Assembly: GCA_020853705.1 (NCBI GenBank)
Contig: JADYYK010000154.1
Span: forward strand, 1-64,000
From: Deltaproteobacteria bacterium
Lineage (GTDB): Bacteria; Myxococcota_A; Polyangia; Haliangiales; JADYYK01
Reading direction: 5' to 3'
Length of the DNA stretch: 64,000 nucleotides
Shown here: one piece after another, positions 33,769 through 48,594 of the stretch
Layout: every line of letters begins with the position of its first letter
Position numbering within the stretch: the first letter of the stretch is position 1
Made by a program: the position numbers and the translations under genes
Notes under the pieces: model-generated
The model's database searches: none
Seen by the model: only the letters and a program-made list of their open reading frames with translations
What the model was told of the DNA's origin: nothing

Positions 33769-35689
33769 GGCTGCACCAGCTCCAGGAAGACCGCACCCAG
33801 CGGCGGCACCGTCAGGTTGAGCGACAGCGGCCGCTGCTTCCAGCCCACCGGCGTGGCAGTGACGCCGCCCAGGTTGCCCTGGCCCGAGCCCCCGAAGTCG
33901 TGGGCGTCGGTGTTGAGCAGCTCGCGATAGCGCCCGGCCTGGGCCACCCCGACCCGGTAGTTCTTGCGCGGCAGCGGCGTGGTGTTGAACACGCACACGA
34001 CGGGCGCGGCGCCGGCCTCGCCCAGACGCAAGAAGGCCAGCACGCCCTGATCGGCGTCGTCGGCCTCCAGCCACTCGAAGCCGCGCGGATCACTGTCGAG
34101 CTGGTGCAGCGCGGGCGTCTCGCGGTGCAGCCGGTTGAGCTCGCCCACCAGGAGCTGCAGCTGGGCGTGCGCGGGCTGGTGCAGGAGGTGCCAGTCCAGG
34201 CTCATGTCATGGTTCCACTCGCGCTCCTGGCCGAACTCGCCGCCCATGAACAGCAGCTTCTTGCCTGGCTGCGCCCACATCCAGGCCAGCAAGAGGCGCA
34301 TGCCGGCGAAGCGACGCCAGGGGTCACCGTGCATCTTGGCCAGCAGGGCGCCCTTGCCGTGCACCACCTCGTCGTGGCTCAGGGGCAAGACGTAGGCCTC
34401 CTGGAAGGCGTACAGCCCGCGGAAGGTCATCTCGCCGTGGTGGAAGCGGCGGTGGATCGGATCGCGCGCCAGGTGGCGCAAGGTGTCGTGCATCCAGCCG
34501 AGGTCCCACTTGAGGCCGAAGCCGAGCCCGCCCGCTGCCGTGGCGCGCGTCACCATCGGCCACGACGTCGACTCCTCGGCGATGGTGACCAGGTGGGGGA
34601 CCTCGCGCGCCAGCGCGTCGTTGAGCTGGCGCAAGAACGCGACCGCCTCCAGGTTCTCGTTGCCGCCGTGGCGGTTGGGCACCCAGCCTCCCGGATCGTT
34701 GCCGCGCCCATAGTCGAGGTACAGCATCGAGGCCACGCCGTCGACGCGCAGGCCGTCGGCGTGGAAGCGCTCGGCGAAGTGCAGCGCGCTGGAGATGAGG
34801 AACGCGCGCACCTCGTGGCGACCATAGTTGAAGATGCGGCTGCCCCACTCGGGGTGCTGGCCCTGGCGCGGATCGGCGTGTTCATAGAGGTAGGTGCCGT
34901 CGTAGCTGGCCAGCGCCCAGTCGTCCCGGGGGAAGTGCGCAGGCACCCAGTCGAAGATCACGCCCAGCCCAGCCTGGTGCAGCGTGTCCACCAGGGCCAT
35001 GAGGTCCTGCGGGGTGCCGTAGCGGCTGGTGGGCGCGAAGTAGCCGGTCACGTGGTAGCCCCATGAGCCGTAGAATGGGTGCTCCATCACCGGCATCAGC
35101 TCGACGTGGGTGAAGCCGAGCTGGCGCGCGTGCTCGGCCAGCGGCCCAGCGATCTCGCGGTAGCTGAGCGGTCGATCGCCCTCCTCGGGCACGCGCCGCC
35201 ACGAGCCCAGGTGCACCTCGTAGATCGACAGCGGCGCGCGTCGCGCGTCGATGCCCTGGCGCGCCCCCGTCCAGGCCTGATCGCCCCAGGTGTAGTCGAG
35301 GTTCCACACGATCGACTCGTGCAGCGGGGCCTGCGAGTGGTGGCACGCCACCGGATCGATCTTCTCGACCACCTCGCCGCTGGGGGTGCGCAGCGCATAG
35401 CGATAGCGGGCGCCCTGCCCGACTCCGGGCAGGAAGCGCTCCCAGATCCCCGAGCGCTCGCGGGCGTGCAGCGGCGCGGCGCCCTCTTGCCAGCCATTCC
35501 AGTCGCCCACCACCGAGACCGCGGTGGCGCTGGGTGCCCAGACCGCGAACCAGGTCCCGGCGACGCCGCCCACCTCGATGAGGTGCGCCCCCAGGCACTC
35601 GCCCAGGCGGGTGTGGGTGCCCTCGTTGAGGAGGAAGACATCCAGCTCGCCCAGGAGGCTGGGCCCCACCGGTCCAGTGGCGGGGGTCC

Positions 35690-35693
<4 letters not shown>
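33765..35693 (-). CDS. glgB: 1,4-alpha-glucan branching enzyme
   Basis: A 642-residue GH13 branching enzyme that makes alpha-1,6 branches in the glucan produced by GlgE. The N-terminal CBM48 domain is shown by GTWFAVWAPSATAVSVVGDW. Barrel blocks: ELMPVMEHPFYGSWGYHVTG, IFDWVPAHFP, nucleophile Asp in LRVDGVASMLYLDYGR (about 319), Glu in HLVTIAEESTSWP (about 372), and LPLSHDEVVHGKGALL. GGEFGQEREWNH and the C-terminal beta-domain complete it. Its ATG overlaps the treS-mak stop and its TGA overlaps the treY GTG, placing it mid-operon. Confidence 0.96.
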
Positions 35694-39049
<3,356 letters not shown>

Positions 39050-39055
39050 CGCTCC

Positions 39056-41086
<2,031 letters not shown>

Positions 41087-41177
41087 CTCTGTCCCCCTGT
41101 GTTCCATGGGCTCCCTGTTGCGCGCCGCGCGCGCGTTGCCTTGACTGCGTGATGGCGCCCCCGCAAGCTACCCCGCC

Positions 41178-42923
41178 ATGGCTGTCGACGACGACGGGCT
41201 GGGCGCGGCATGTCGCGACGGCCTGGAGGTGCTGGGGGTCACGCGCCTCGCCCTGGCCATCCACGACGCCGCCTTCCCGGGCAGCGAGCGCGGTGACCTG
41301 GGGCGCGGCACGCCGTACGGCACCGGCGGTCGCCGCCTGCTCGCGCACATCGCGCGCTTCGGCTTCAACGTCCTGCAGCTCGGGCCCCAGGGCGAGCTCG
41401 GCGAGGGCAACGAGTCGCCCTACGACGGCGCCGCGTTCGCGCGCAACCCGCTGCTGCTCGACGCCGCGGCGCTGGAGGACGACCCCCTGCTGGGTGGGCT
41501 GTGCGCTCCGGCCTGGCTCGACGCGCTGGCCGCGGCCCAGCCCCGGCCGCGCGAGCGCTGTCACCCGGGCTTCGCGCGCCGCGCCCTCGGCGAGCTGCTG
41601 GGGCAGGTGCGCGCCGGCTTCGCCAGCGGCCCCGCCGGTGCCGAGCGCGTGGACCGCGCGCGTGCGTTCGCCGCGCAGGCGGCCGCGCTGGCGGCCTGGG
41701 AGCCGCGCTTCGACCCCGAGCTCGAGTGGCTGCTGGCCGAGCAGCATGCCCGCCTGCGCGCGGTCGCCAGCCAGCTCGGCGTGCGCCTCTACGCCGACCT
41801 GCCCATCGGCCTCGCGCCTCGCGATCACGCCGCCGTCCGCCACCTGACCCTGCCCGGCTACTCCCTGGGGGCGCCGCCGAGCCGGACCAACCCCGAGGGC
41901 CAGGCCTGGGGCTACCCGGTGCTGCTCGCGGACGCGCCCGACAGCAGCGCGGCCCCGGCCACCGCGCCCCGCCCCGGCTCGACCACCGCGTTCCTGGCCG
42001 CGCGGGTCGACCGCGCCGCGCACGGCTTCGATGGGCTGCGCATCGATCACCCCCACGGCTGGGTGTGCCCCTGGGTCTACCGTGACGGCTGCGAGCCCCG
42101 TGACGGCGCGCGCCTGACCGACTCGCCCGACCTGCCCGACCACCCGGCCCTCGCCAGCCACGCCATCGCCCGGCCCGAGCAGCTGGAGCGCAGCCTGGCG
42201 CGCTACGCCGATGGCTGGGTGCGCGCCCTCACGCCCGCCCAGATCGAGCGTTACGCCGAGGGACTGGCCCTGCTCTGTGCGCGCGCCCGGGTCCATGGCA
42301 TCGCGGTCGAGGACATCGCCTGCGAGATCCTCAGCACCTGTCCACGGCCGCTGGCGCTGGTCATCGCGCGGCTGGGCCTGGGCCGCTTCCGGGTGCTGCA
42401 GAAGCTGACCCTGGGCGCCCTCGACGATCCCTACCGCCCCGAGGCCGCGCGCCCCGAGGACTGGGTCATGATCGGCAACCACGACACCCCCTCGGTGTGG
42501 GCCCTGTTCGAGCGCTGGCGCGACAGCGGGCGCCTGGCCGAGTGGGCCGACGCCCTGGCCGGGCGCCTGGCCCGCGACAGCGTCACCCGCGGCGCCCTGG
42601 TGACCCGCATCACCACCGAGCCCGCGGCGCTGGCCGAGGCCATGCTGGCGACGCTGCTGGCGTCTCCGGCGCGCCGCGTGCTGGTGCACTTCACCGATCT
42701 GTTCGGCGAGCGCGCACCCTACAACCGACCCGGTGTGGTGCACCCCGACAACTGGGTGCTCCGCCTCGCGCCAGACTTTGCGCGTCGGCACCACGACGAC
42801 ACCGCCGCGGGCACCGCCCTGTCGGTGCCCCGAGCCCTGGCCCTCGCGCTCGAGGCGCGGGGCGCCGCCCCGGCGCTGGCCAGCCGGTTGCGCGAGCTGG
42901 CGCCGCGTCCGACCCAGCCCTGA
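41178..42923 (+). CDS. malQ: 4-alpha-glucanotransferase (GH77), divergent
   Basis: A 581-residue amylomaltase-type protein that moves glucan segments between maltodextrins. Key blocks: YADLPIGLAPRDHAAVRHL, TNPEGQAWGYP (family motif NxxGQxWG), nucleophile Asp in FDGLRIDHPHGWVCPW (about 290), acid/base Glu in IAVEDIACEILS (about 377) and GNHDTPSVWAL (about 435). An N-terminal part is shorter and less conserved than in plant or Thermus enzymes (SPYDGAAFARNPLLLD is kept). Transcribed away from the glgE operon, so both may share the 91-base divergent region. It would recycle short maltodextrins left by TreY/GH57 action. Confidence 0.88.
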   Translation: MAVDDDGLGAACRDGLEVLGVTRLALAIHDAAFPGSERGDLGRGTPYGTGGRRLLAHIARFGFNVLQLGPQGELGEGNESPYDGAAFARNPLLLDAAALEDDPLLGGLCAPAWLDALAAAQPRPRERCHPGFARRALGELLGQVRAGFASGPAGAERVDRARAFAAQAAALAAWEPRFDPELEWLLAEQHARLRAVASQLGVRLYADLPIGLAPRDHAAVRHLTLPGYSLGAPPSRTNPEGQAWGYPVLLADAPDSSAAPATAPRPGSTTAFLAARVDRAAHGFDGLRIDHPHGWVCPWVYRDGCEPRDGARLTDSPDLPDHPALASHAIARPEQLERSLARYADGWVRALTPAQIERYAEGLALLCARARVHGIAVEDIACEILSTCPRPLALVIARLGLGRFRVLQKLTLGALDDPYRPEAARPEDWVMIGNHDTPSVWALFERWRDSGRLAEWADALAGRLARDSVTRGALVTRITTEPAALAEAMLATLLASPARRVLVHFTDLFGERAPYNRPGVVHPDNWVLRLAPDFARRHHDDTAAGTALSVPRALALALEARGAAPALASRLRELAPRPTQP

Positions 42924-42955
42924 GCAGTGTGCGCGCAAGAGCGCTGCCCCGGGCC

Positions 42956-44461
<1,506 letters not shown>

Positions 44462-44529
44462 GTCTCTTGCGGTTGCGACGGACACTGGACCCCTGCCTTT
44501 CGGTTGTCGTGGAGTCCATCCTGAGCTGG

Positions 44530-44545
44530 TTTCGCTGCTGCGAAA
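44530..44545. promoter_or_regulatory. LysR-box-like dyad between otsA and the LysR gene
   Basis: TTTCGC-TGCT-GCGAAA is a perfect 6-bp dyad containing a T-N11-A core (T44531, A44543), as expected for a LysR-type binding site. A wider pair, GTTTCG (44529-44534) and CGAAAC (44550-44555), overlaps it. It sits 12 bases upstream of the LysR gene -35 element. Confidence 0.5.
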
Positions 44546-44556
44546 ATCACGAAACT

Positions 44557-44586
44557 TTGACACGGCTTGTAGCTTTTACATACATT
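44557..44586 (+). promoter_or_regulatory. Promoter of the LysR gene, apparently leaderless
   Basis: TTGACA (44557-44562), an 18-base gap, then TACATT (44581-44586). The expected transcription start falls at about 44593, right at the ATG at 44594, and no ribosome-binding site is visible. Confidence 0.55.
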
Positions 44587-44593
44587 GAACGCG

Positions 44594-45505
44594 ATGGAAT
44601 GGCTCAATTTCAACCACCTTCTGTACTTCGGTGCGATCGCCGAGGAGGGCTCGATCAGCAAGGCGGGGGAGCGGCTGCGCCTGACCCACCCGACGCTGTC
44701 GGTGCAGCTCCGGGTGTTCGAGACCTTCCTGGGTCAGCCCCTGTTCGAGCGTCGGGGCCGCCGCCTGCTGCTGACCCCGTTCGGGGCCCAGCTGGCCGAG
44801 TTCGCCGGCGAGGCGGCGCGGCTGTCGGCGCAGGTCATCGACTTCGCGCGCGGCCGCGGCCCGGGGCGCTCGGGGCCCAGCCTGCGCGTCGGCCTGCGCG
44901 CGTCGCTGCCCAAGACCATCGCCTACCGTCTCATCGCGCCCGCGATGGCCGCCAACCCGACGCTGTCGATCAGCGTGCAACAAGGCGAGTTCGACGCCCT
45001 GCTGTCCGAGCTGGCGACCCAGAAGCTGCACGTGGTGCTGGCCGACCGCGCGCCGCCCCAGGGCAGCTCGCTGCGTCTACACGCACACCTGCTGGGCGAG
45101 ACCGCCATCGTGCTGTATGGCACGCCGGCCCTGGCCCGACGCTACCGCAAGGGCTTCCCGGGCTCCCTGGAGGGCGCCCCGCTGCTGTTGCCCAGCGTGG
45201 CGAGCGGGCTGCGCGGGCGCATGGATCGCTGGCTGGCCGAGCGTGACCTGCGCGCCCGCGTGGTCGCCGAGATCGACGACGCCGGCGTGCTGCGGGCCTT
45301 CGGCCTGGGTGGGCGCGGACTGTTCCCGGTGCGCGATGCATTGGCCGCGGAGATCGCCGACAGCCGCGGCGTGGTCCCCATCGGCAAGCTGGTCGGGCTG
45401 CGTGAGCGCTACTACGCCATCTCGGTCGAGCGCCGCGTGCGTCACCCCGCGGTCAGCGCCATCGTCGCCAACGCGCGCAGCCAGCTCCCCGAGCCGGTGC
45501 GCTGA
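44594..45505 (+). CDS. LysR family regulator, NhaR-like
   Basis: A 303-residue regulator. The N-terminus MEWLNFNHLLYFGAIAEEGS with LRLTHPTLSVQLRVFE is the winged helix of the NhaR subgroup (NhaR begins with a similar WLNYHHLLYF). The C-terminal substrate-binding domain follows (PSLRVGLRASLPKTIAYRLI; LHVVLADRAPP; GVLRAFGLGGRGLFPVRDAL). NhaR proteins activate Na+/H+ antiporter or osmotic-stress genes; osmotic control of the divergent otsA would fit but is inference. A TTG nine bases upstream is in frame; the ATG is preferred from promoter spacing. Confidence 0.88.
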   Translation: MEWLNFNHLLYFGAIAEEGSISKAGERLRLTHPTLSVQLRVFETFLGQPLFERRGRRLLLTPFGAQLAEFAGEAARLSAQVIDFARGRGPGRSGPSLRVGLRASLPKTIAYRLIAPAMAANPTLSISVQQGEFDALLSELATQKLHVVLADRAPPQGSSLRLHAHLLGETAIVLYGTPALARRYRKGFPGSLEGAPLLLPSVASGLRGRMDRWLAERDLRARVVAEIDDAGVLRAFGLGGRGLFPVRDALAAEIADSRGVVPIGKLVGLRERYYAISVERRVRHPAVSAIVANARSQLPEPVR

Positions 45506-45563
45506 GTCGCCAGGTCAGCGCACCCGCGGCGCGCTGCGGAAGGCGGCGCTGCCCCTGGACACC

Positions 45564-46268
45564 TCAGTCCTCCACTTCGGGCGAGATCGACCGAGGTCGC
45601 TGGGCCGCCTCGAAGCGCGCGCAGATGTCGGTCCAGTCCCAGAGCCGCCACAGCGCCGCGAAGAAGTCGGCCCTGCGGTCGTGATACTGGAGGTAGTAGG
45701 CGTGTTCCCAGGCGTCGGCGACCATGAGCGGGACGCTGCCCTGCACCAGGTTGGACTGGTGATCGTAGATCTGGATGACCAGCAGACGGCGTCCCAGCGG
45801 CTCCCACACCAGCGCCGCCCAGCCCGAGCCCGTCACGCTGGCCCCGGTGGCGTTGAACTGACGCTGGAACGCGCCGAAGCTGCCGAGGTCGCGGTCGATG
45901 GCGGCGGCCAGGGCGCCTCCTGGCATGCCGCCACCCTGAGGCGACAGATTGCGCCAGAACAGCGAGTGCATGACGTGGCCCGAGAGGTTGAAGGCCAGGG
46001 TGCGCTCGAGCGCGGCCAGCCGAAGGAAGCTGCGGTTCGCGCGTGCCGCGTCCAGCTGTGTCAGTGCGAGGTTGAGGCTCTTCACGTGGCCGGCGTGATG
46101 CCGGCGGTGGTGCAGCTCCATGATGCGCCCCGAGATGTGAGGCTCGAGGGCACCGTAGTCGTAACCGAGCTCCGGCAGCAGGTAGGGCTGCGAGGGGCGG
46201 GCCCCGGTGGGCGTCGTCGGCAAGGGCGCCCTTCCGGCCCAGTGCGTGGCTGTGTTTGTCCCAAGCAT
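45564..46268 (-). CDS. Superoxide dismutase (Fe/Mn family)
   Basis: A 234-residue enzyme converting superoxide to oxygen and hydrogen peroxide. After a 30-residue extension it has LPELGYDYGALEPHISG, the first metal His in IMELHHRRHHAGHV, the second in LSGHVMHSLFWRNLSP, and the Asp/His pair in LMVADAWEHAYYLQYHDRR. Gln in YDHQSNLV hints at Mn or cambialistic use. No signal peptide is apparent, so it is probably cytoplasmic. In-frame ATGs also exist at 46286 and 46319; the ATG at 46268 is chosen from promoter spacing. Divergent from a TetR regulator across an operator-rich gap. Confidence 0.9.
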   Translation of the reverse strand: MLGTNTATHWAGRAPLPTTPTGARPSQPYLLPELGYDYGALEPHISGRIMELHHRRHHAGHVKSLNLALTQLDAARANRSFLRLAALERTLAFNLSGHVMHSLFWRNLSPQGGGMPGGALAAAIDRDLGSFGAFQRQFNATGASVTGSGWAALVWEPLGRRLLVIQIYDHQSNLVQGSVPLMVADAWEHAYYLQYHDRRADFFAALWRLWDWTDICARFEAAQRPRSISPEVED

Positions 46269-46274
46269 TTCCAC

Positions 46275-46303
46275 ATGATGAACCATAAATGACCGGCAGT
46301 CAA
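46275..46303 (-). promoter_or_regulatory. Candidate promoter of the superoxide dismutase gene
   Basis: On the minus strand TTGACT (46303-46298), 17 bases, CATCAT (46280-46275), 6 bases before the ATG at 46268. A half-site CCGGTCAT (its complement ATGACCGG is at 46289-46296) lies between the two boxes, where a bound repressor would block polymerase. Confidence 0.45.
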
Positions 46304-46345
46304 GATTGATTCTAGCCAAAGATGGCCAAGAATGCCATTGACGTT

Positions 46346-46383
46346 CCGGTCACAAGACGGCACCATTCGGTCATCAATGACCG
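46346..46383. promoter_or_regulatory. TetR operator and promoter region before the TetR-diguanylate cyclase operon
   Basis: CGGTCAT-CA-ATGACCG (46368-46383) is a perfect-armed dyad covering the ATG at 46377. A further half-site CCGGTCA is at 46346-46352. A rightward promoter TTGACG (46338-46343), 17 bases, CACCAT (46361-46366) overlaps them. The same half-site occurs in the divergent sod promoter, suggesting that one repressor controls both directions. Confidence 0.6.
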
Positions 46384-47102
46384 TCACGGCGACCGCAATC
46401 AAGACTGATCGACGCTCGCGCCGCAAGCAGCAAACCCGCGGCGCGCTGCTCGAGGCGGGGATGCGGCTGTTCGCGGAGCGAGGCATCTACGCGACCCGGA
46501 TCGAGGACATCACCGAACAGGCTGACGTGGCCAAGGGTGCCTTCTACAACTACTTCGATTCCAAGGATGCGCTGGTCGCGGCGCTGCTGGGCGCGGGCAT
46601 CACCGTCCTGGAGACCGACTATCTGCTGGCAGTGTCCGGCCGGGGCAGCATGGAGGCACGGCTGGCCGAGCTGACCGAGGCGCATTGGCGGTTCTTCGAC
46701 GACCATCCCGAGCAGGCGCTGCTCCTGCATCAGGCACGTGGCCTGGCCCACCTCAAGACGTCGACCGAGGGCCCGCTACGGGCCGTGATGACTGCCTACC
46801 TGGGTGCTATCGGCCGTCAGCTCCCGGTGGCCTCGCTGGCGCTGGCCGCACGCGACCTGATGCGGCTCGCGGCGGCGTTCGCCGGGGCCATCTCGGGGCC
46901 GCGCTCGTTTGCCATCGCCGCGGGCTTCCCCGTAGATCTCTCGATCGTCCGGGACATGGTGGCGGGAGGTCTGGCCAAGATCCTTCAGCGCGCCGAGCGC
47001 ACCGGTGCGCTCGCTGGCGCGCCCTCGGCGCGAGCGCCGCGAGTGCGGCAACCCACGCGCGGGGCAGCGACGCCGGGCCGCGACCGCGCCGGACTGGGCT
47101 GA
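46377..47102 (+). CDS. TetR family regulator
   Basis: A 241-residue regulator: RRSRRKQQTRGALLEAGMRL and the helix-turn-helix region ITEQADVAKGAFYNYFDSKD form the DNA-binding domain; the rest is a helical ligand-binding domain (LTEAHWRFFDDHPEQALLLH), ending in a disordered basic tail from about residue 205. The ATG chosen lies inside the palindrome; an in-frame ATG at 46332 would add 15 residues and put both operator sites in coding sequence. It is divergent from sod and followed three bases after its stop by a diguanylate cyclase gene, so it probably links superoxide defence and cyclic-di-GMP. Confidence 0.88.
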   Translation: MTVTATAIKTDRRSRRKQQTRGALLEAGMRLFAERGIYATRIEDITEQADVAKGAFYNYFDSKDALVAALLGAGITVLETDYLLAVSGRGSMEARLAELTEAHWRFFDDHPEQALLLHQARGLAHLKTSTEGPLRAVMTAYLGAIGRQLPVASLALAARDLMRLAAAFAGAISGPRSFAIAAGFPVDLSIVRDMVAGGLAKILQRAERTGALAGAPSARAPRVRQPTRGAATPGRDRAGLG

Positions 47103-47105
47103 ACC

Positions 47106-48527
47106 ATGGCCCAGCGTCACCCGGGCGACGCTGCCGCGGTCGCCACCGACGAGTCGCCCGGCGGCCAGGCCAGCCGCAAGGTGCGCGCCCTGCGGGCGCT
47201 GGTCGACGAGGACCTGTTCGCCAGGCTGCGCAGCGACGCCGAGCTGGCCCGCTTGGTCCGTGAGACCTCGCAGCAGACGCCGACCCCGTTCGGCACCCTG
47301 CTGCACAAGCTGATCGGGACCCCGCCCACCCTGACCGAAGCCACTGCCCGGGCGCTCTGGCTGGAGGCGGTCGAGCACCGCCGCGCCCTGGCCAGAGTGC
47401 TGGGTCGTCCGGTTCACCTGCGCGTGGCGGTCATGGACCTGGCTGCCATCAGCGGCACCTTCCAGGGCGCCAAGCGCGCCATCGTGGTGTCGCGCGAGGA
47501 GCTGGTCGAGGTGCTGGCTGCGGCCGAGACCGATGGGCTGACGGGGGCGCTGCGCCGCGAGCCGCTGCTGACCATCCTGGGTCACGAAACCCGTCAGCGA
47601 CGACAACCGACGCCGCTGCTGGCGTACCTCGACTTCGACGAGTTCAAGCGCGTCAACGACGAGGACGGCCACGCGAGTGGAGACGCGGTGCTGCGCGCCA
47701 TGGGCCAGGCCGCTCGCGCCACCTTGCGCGCGGGGGACACCTTCGGGCGCATGGGCGGCGACGAGTTCTGCGTGCTCCTCCTCGGGTGTTCGCTGGAGCA
47801 AGGCCGGGCCACGCTGCGGCGTTTGCTGGCAGACCTGGTGGCCCGCCTGCCCAGGCCCATGACGGTCTCGGTCGGGTTCGCGCGGGCTCGCGCCGGCGAG
47901 GCGCCCGAGTCGGTGATCGCGCGCGCCGACATCGCCATGTACCACGCCAAGCAGCGTCGGCGAGCGACCCGGCAGCCGTCGCGGGTGATGCCGCCGCGCG
48001 CGCGACGGCCGCCTGCCCAGCTGCCCGTGCACGCCCGACCGGTGGCGCTGCTGGTGAGCGCCGACCCGACGTTCGTACTCGAGGCGCAGCACGGCTGCGC
48101 GGATCTCGGCGTGATCGTGCTACCTGCGCAGCGCATGCCGGTGGCCAGCGCGCTCGCCGCGCTGGTGAGCCCTCGTCTCGCCATCGTCGACGCCCTGATG
48201 CCGCCAGCGGGACCGGACCTCGGCAAGTTGCCCAGCGGGCTCGACGTCACCGTCGTGGTGCCCGCGGGTTGGCTGTCGACGTCGCAATATCCAGGCGTGC
48301 GCGTGGTGCGCCGCCCGTTCAGCGCAGGGATGCTACGCGAGCTGCTCACGGCGCCGAGCGCGCCCTCGCTGCCCCCGCTGCCTCACTGCGGGAGCCGGGC
48401 CGAGGCGGTGGACGTCATGCAGCGGGTCGCCGCGCTGGCGCTCGGGGGCAAGCTTCCAGGCCCAGCCATCGCCGAGCCGCCGCACTGGCCTGCGGTGGAC
48501 CTGGTGGTGCGGCACCTCGGCAGCTGA
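47106..48527 (+). CDS. Diguanylate cyclase (GGDEF) with degenerate receiver domain
   Basis: A 473-residue protein. Residues 1-130 are helical and unassigned. The GGDEF domain (about 135-290) has LLAYLDFDEFKRVNDEDGH, the intact active site RMGGDEFCVLL and an inhibitory I-site RAGD five residues before GGDEF, so it should make cyclic-di-GMP with product feedback. From about 310 to 430 a receiver-like fold follows: LLVSADPTFVLEAQ replaces the acidic pair, LAIVDALMPPAGP keeps an Asp, VVVPAGW, and VVRRPFSAGML has Arg for the usual Lys. This is probably a pseudo-receiver. No transmembrane segment. The start is three bases after the TetR stop, in the same operon. Confidence 0.88.
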   Translation: MAQRHPGDAAAVATDESPGGQASRKVRALRALVDEDLFARLRSDAELARLVRETSQQTPTPFGTLLHKLIGTPPTLTEATARALWLEAVEHRRALARVLGRPVHLRVAVMDLAAISGTFQGAKRAIVVSREELVEVLAAAETDGLTGALRREPLLTILGHETRQRRQPTPLLAYLDFDEFKRVNDEDGHASGDAVLRAMGQAARATLRAGDTFGRMGGDEFCVLLLGCSLEQGRATLRRLLADLVARLPRPMTVSVGFARARAGEAPESVIARADIAMYHAKQRRRATRQPSRVMPPRARRPPAQLPVHARPVALLVSADPTFVLEAQHGCADLGVIVLPAQRMPVASALAALVSPRLAIVDALMPPAGPDLGKLPSGLDVTVVVPAGWLSTSQYPGVRVVRRPFSAGMLRELLTAPSAPSLPPLPHCGSRAEAVDVMQRVAALALGGKLPGPAIAEPPHWPAVDLVVRHLGS

Positions 48528-48594
48528 GCCGGGGACCGGCGACGCCGGCCCGCTGAGACCAGCCGGTCTGGTGCCTCGACCTCGACTGCCACCA

